A DNA stretch of 47,501 nucleotides from a virus, in IMG/VR virus record IMGVR_UViG_3300034682_000391, positions 1 to 47,501 of that record; one strand, given 5' to 3'. The position numbers and the translations under genes were made by a program. A model generated the notes under the pieces. The model saw only the letters and a list, made by a program, of their open reading frames with translations. It made no database searches and was not told the origin of the DNA. Below, in pieces: positions 46,206-47,501 of the stretch (its first letter is position 1; each line of letters begins with the position of its first letter).

Positions 46206-47501
46206 ATGGCTAAGTCAGCATACCCAACAGGCGTGGAAAACCATGGCGGAACGCTCCGCATATGGTTCATCTATAAAGGTAGCCGGGTGCGTGAAAGCCT
46301 CGGCGTGCCGGATACACCAAAAAACAGGAAGGTCGCTCGCGAGCTGCGCGCGTCGGTGTGCTTTTCGATAAAGACCGGAAGTTTTAACTATGCCGCCCAG
46401 TTTCCGGACTCGCCAAACCTGAGAAAGTTTGGGGTGGAGAGCAAGGAGATCACCGTGCTCGAGCTGGCGAATAAGTGGCTGGAACTGAAACGCATGGAGA
46501 TCAGCACCAACGCGATGTCACGCTATTCATCTATAGCGCGCAACATGGTGCCAAGGATTGGCGGGGAGAGGCTGGTATCTGCGGTAACGCAGGAAGATCT
46601 GCTGTTTATCAGAAAGGAATTGCTGACCGGTTATCACACCCTGAAGGCAGGACAGAAAACGCCGGTTAAAGGTCGCTCTGTCAGAACGGTCAACAACTAC
46701 ATGAAGATTATGGGCGGGATGTTTAAGTTTGCCGCTGACAGCGGGTATGTCCGGGTGAATCCGTTTACCGGGATCGCCATGCTTAAGCGTTCTCGATGCG
46801 AGCCCGACCCGCTGACGCGTGAGGAGTTCGTCAGGATGATTAACGCCTGCGCCCACCAGCAGCTGAAGAACATGTGGTCGCTGGCCGTATACACGGGCGT
46901 GCGCCACGGTGAACTGGTGTCGCTGGCCTGGGAAGATATCGACCTCAAAGCTGGCACGATGATGATCCGTCGAAACCACACGTTAACGAAGGAGTTCACC
47001 CTTCCGAAAACGGAAGCCGGTACGGACCGTATCATCAACCTCATTCAGCCAGCGATCGACGTGCTGAAGAGTCAGGCAGAACTGACACGCCTGGGTAAGC
47101 AGTATCAGGTTGAGGTGAAGCTGCGCGAGTATGGCCGTACCGATGTGCATCCTTGCACGTTCGTGTTCAACCCGCAGATCGCATCACGTAATGGCCGTGC
47201 CGGGCATCATTACGCAGTGGGGTCGATTAACCAGTCGTGGGAAGCGGCAATGCGACGCGCCGGGATTCGCTATCGCAGAGCATACCAGTCCCGACACACG
47301 TATGCATGCTGGTCGTTAGCTGCTGGTGCAAACCCGAACTTCATCGCGAAGCAAATGGGCCACACCGACGCGCAAATGGTTTACCGGGTGTACGGATCCT
47401 GGATGGCTGAAAATAACCAGGACCAGATACTCATCCTCAACCAGAAATTGAGTGAGTTTGCCCCATCCATGCCCCAAGCCGTGGGATCGGATGGTTATTA
47501 A
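46206..47501 (+). CDS. int: Tyrosine-recombinase integrase
   Basis: A 431-aa integrase starting at 46206 after AGGAGGG. The N-terminal arm-binding domain is residues 1-80 and the core-binding domain about 83-190. Catalytic residues: R233 (TGVRHGEL), K268 (LPKTEAG), R363 (YQSRHTYA; the box histidine is Tyr360), H386 (MGHTDAQMV) and Tyr396 (VYGSW). The tail contains the direct repeat found at the left end. It is complete, ending exactly at the window edge, so the right junction lies at or just after this gene. Confidence 0.95.
   Translation: MAKSAYPTGVENHGGTLRIWFIYKGSRVRESLGVPDTPKNRKVARELRASVCFSIKTGSFNYAAQFPDSPNLRKFGVESKEITVLELANKWLELKRMEISTNAMSRYSSIARNMVPRIGGERLVSAVTQEDLLFIRKELLTGYHTLKAGQKTPVKGRSVRTVNNYMKIMGGMFKFAADSGYVRVNPFTGIAMLKRSRCEPDPLTREEFVRMINACAHQQLKNMWSLAVYTGVRHGELVSLAWEDIDLKAGTMMIRRNHTLTKEFTLPKTEAGTDRIINLIQPAIDVLKSQAELTRLGKQYQVEVKLREYGRTDVHPCTFVFNPQIASRNGRAGHHYAVGSINQSWEAAMRRAGIRYRRAYQSRHTYACWSLAAGANPNFIAKQMGHTDAQMVYRVYGSWMAENNQDQILILNQKLSEFAPSMPQAVGSDGY
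47460..47476 (+). repeat. Right copy of prophage-end direct repeat
   Basis: GCCCCATCCATGCCCCA inside the last codons of the integrase, matching 627-643 at 16 of 17 bases. If it belongs to the att site, the last 8 codons of the integrase could come from the host side. Confidence 0.45.

Overview
The window is an almost complete lambdoid prophage of long-tailed (siphovirus) type in an enterobacterial chromosome. The host is indicated by a complete yedD-like lipoprotein gene at the extreme left (1-417). The exact genus (Enterobacter, Klebsiella or a relative) cannot be fixed from this sequence. The prophage runs from about 620 to the end of the window, which stops exactly at the integrase stop codon. 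A 17-bp near-identical direct repeat (627-643 and 47460-47476) lies at both ends.

Layout, left to right. (a) 644-1200: a two-gene leftward unit under a perfect LexA box, encoding a 79-aa unknown protein and a UmuD'-like protein that lacks the catalytic serine motif. (b) 1369-3872: an immI-like module with ORF6N and Bro-N antirepressors and an Arc-like protein, opposed by a divergent XRE/S24-type repressor. (c) 4001-4381: a lipoprotein gene. (d) 4474-25817, all leftward: tailspike, tail tip, tape measure, tail tube, connectors, capsid, decoration protein, protease/scaffold, MuF protein, portal and both terminase subunits. This block carries many short intercistronic hairpins. (e) 25821-27240: small genes and a KilA-N antirepressor preceded by what looks like a C4 antisense RNA. 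(f) 27259-29028: Rz1, Rz, an inserted HNH endonuclease, endolysin and holin. (g) 29208-29896: a tRNA interrupted by an HNH gene, a tRNA-Phe-like gene, the tR'-like terminator and a candidate late promoter. (h) 29939-32452: Q and a nin-like region. (i) 32639-36800: early leftward genes, Ren-like, P-like and O-like (with iterons), CII and Cro. (j) 36807-37838: oR, cI and oL/pL. (k) 37969-46160: the rightward pL operon with small genes, Sak/Rad52-like annealing protein, SSB, two more HNH genes and excisionase. (l) 46206-47501: integrase.

The genes form a recognisable lambda-style circuit. A CI repressor with an intact self-cleavage triad binds related operators at oR and oL. pR drives Cro, CII, replication, nin genes and Q leftward. 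Q would then antiterminate from the candidate late promoter through tR' into the tRNAs, lysis genes and morphogenesis. Added to this core are two further anti-immunity modules (immI-like and C4/KilA-N), an SOS-controlled UmuD'-like moron, and five selfish HNH endonucleases. The endonucleases are inserted between, or into, genes of both operons. No CRISPR array, IS element, restriction system or recognisable toxin-antitoxin pair was seen.
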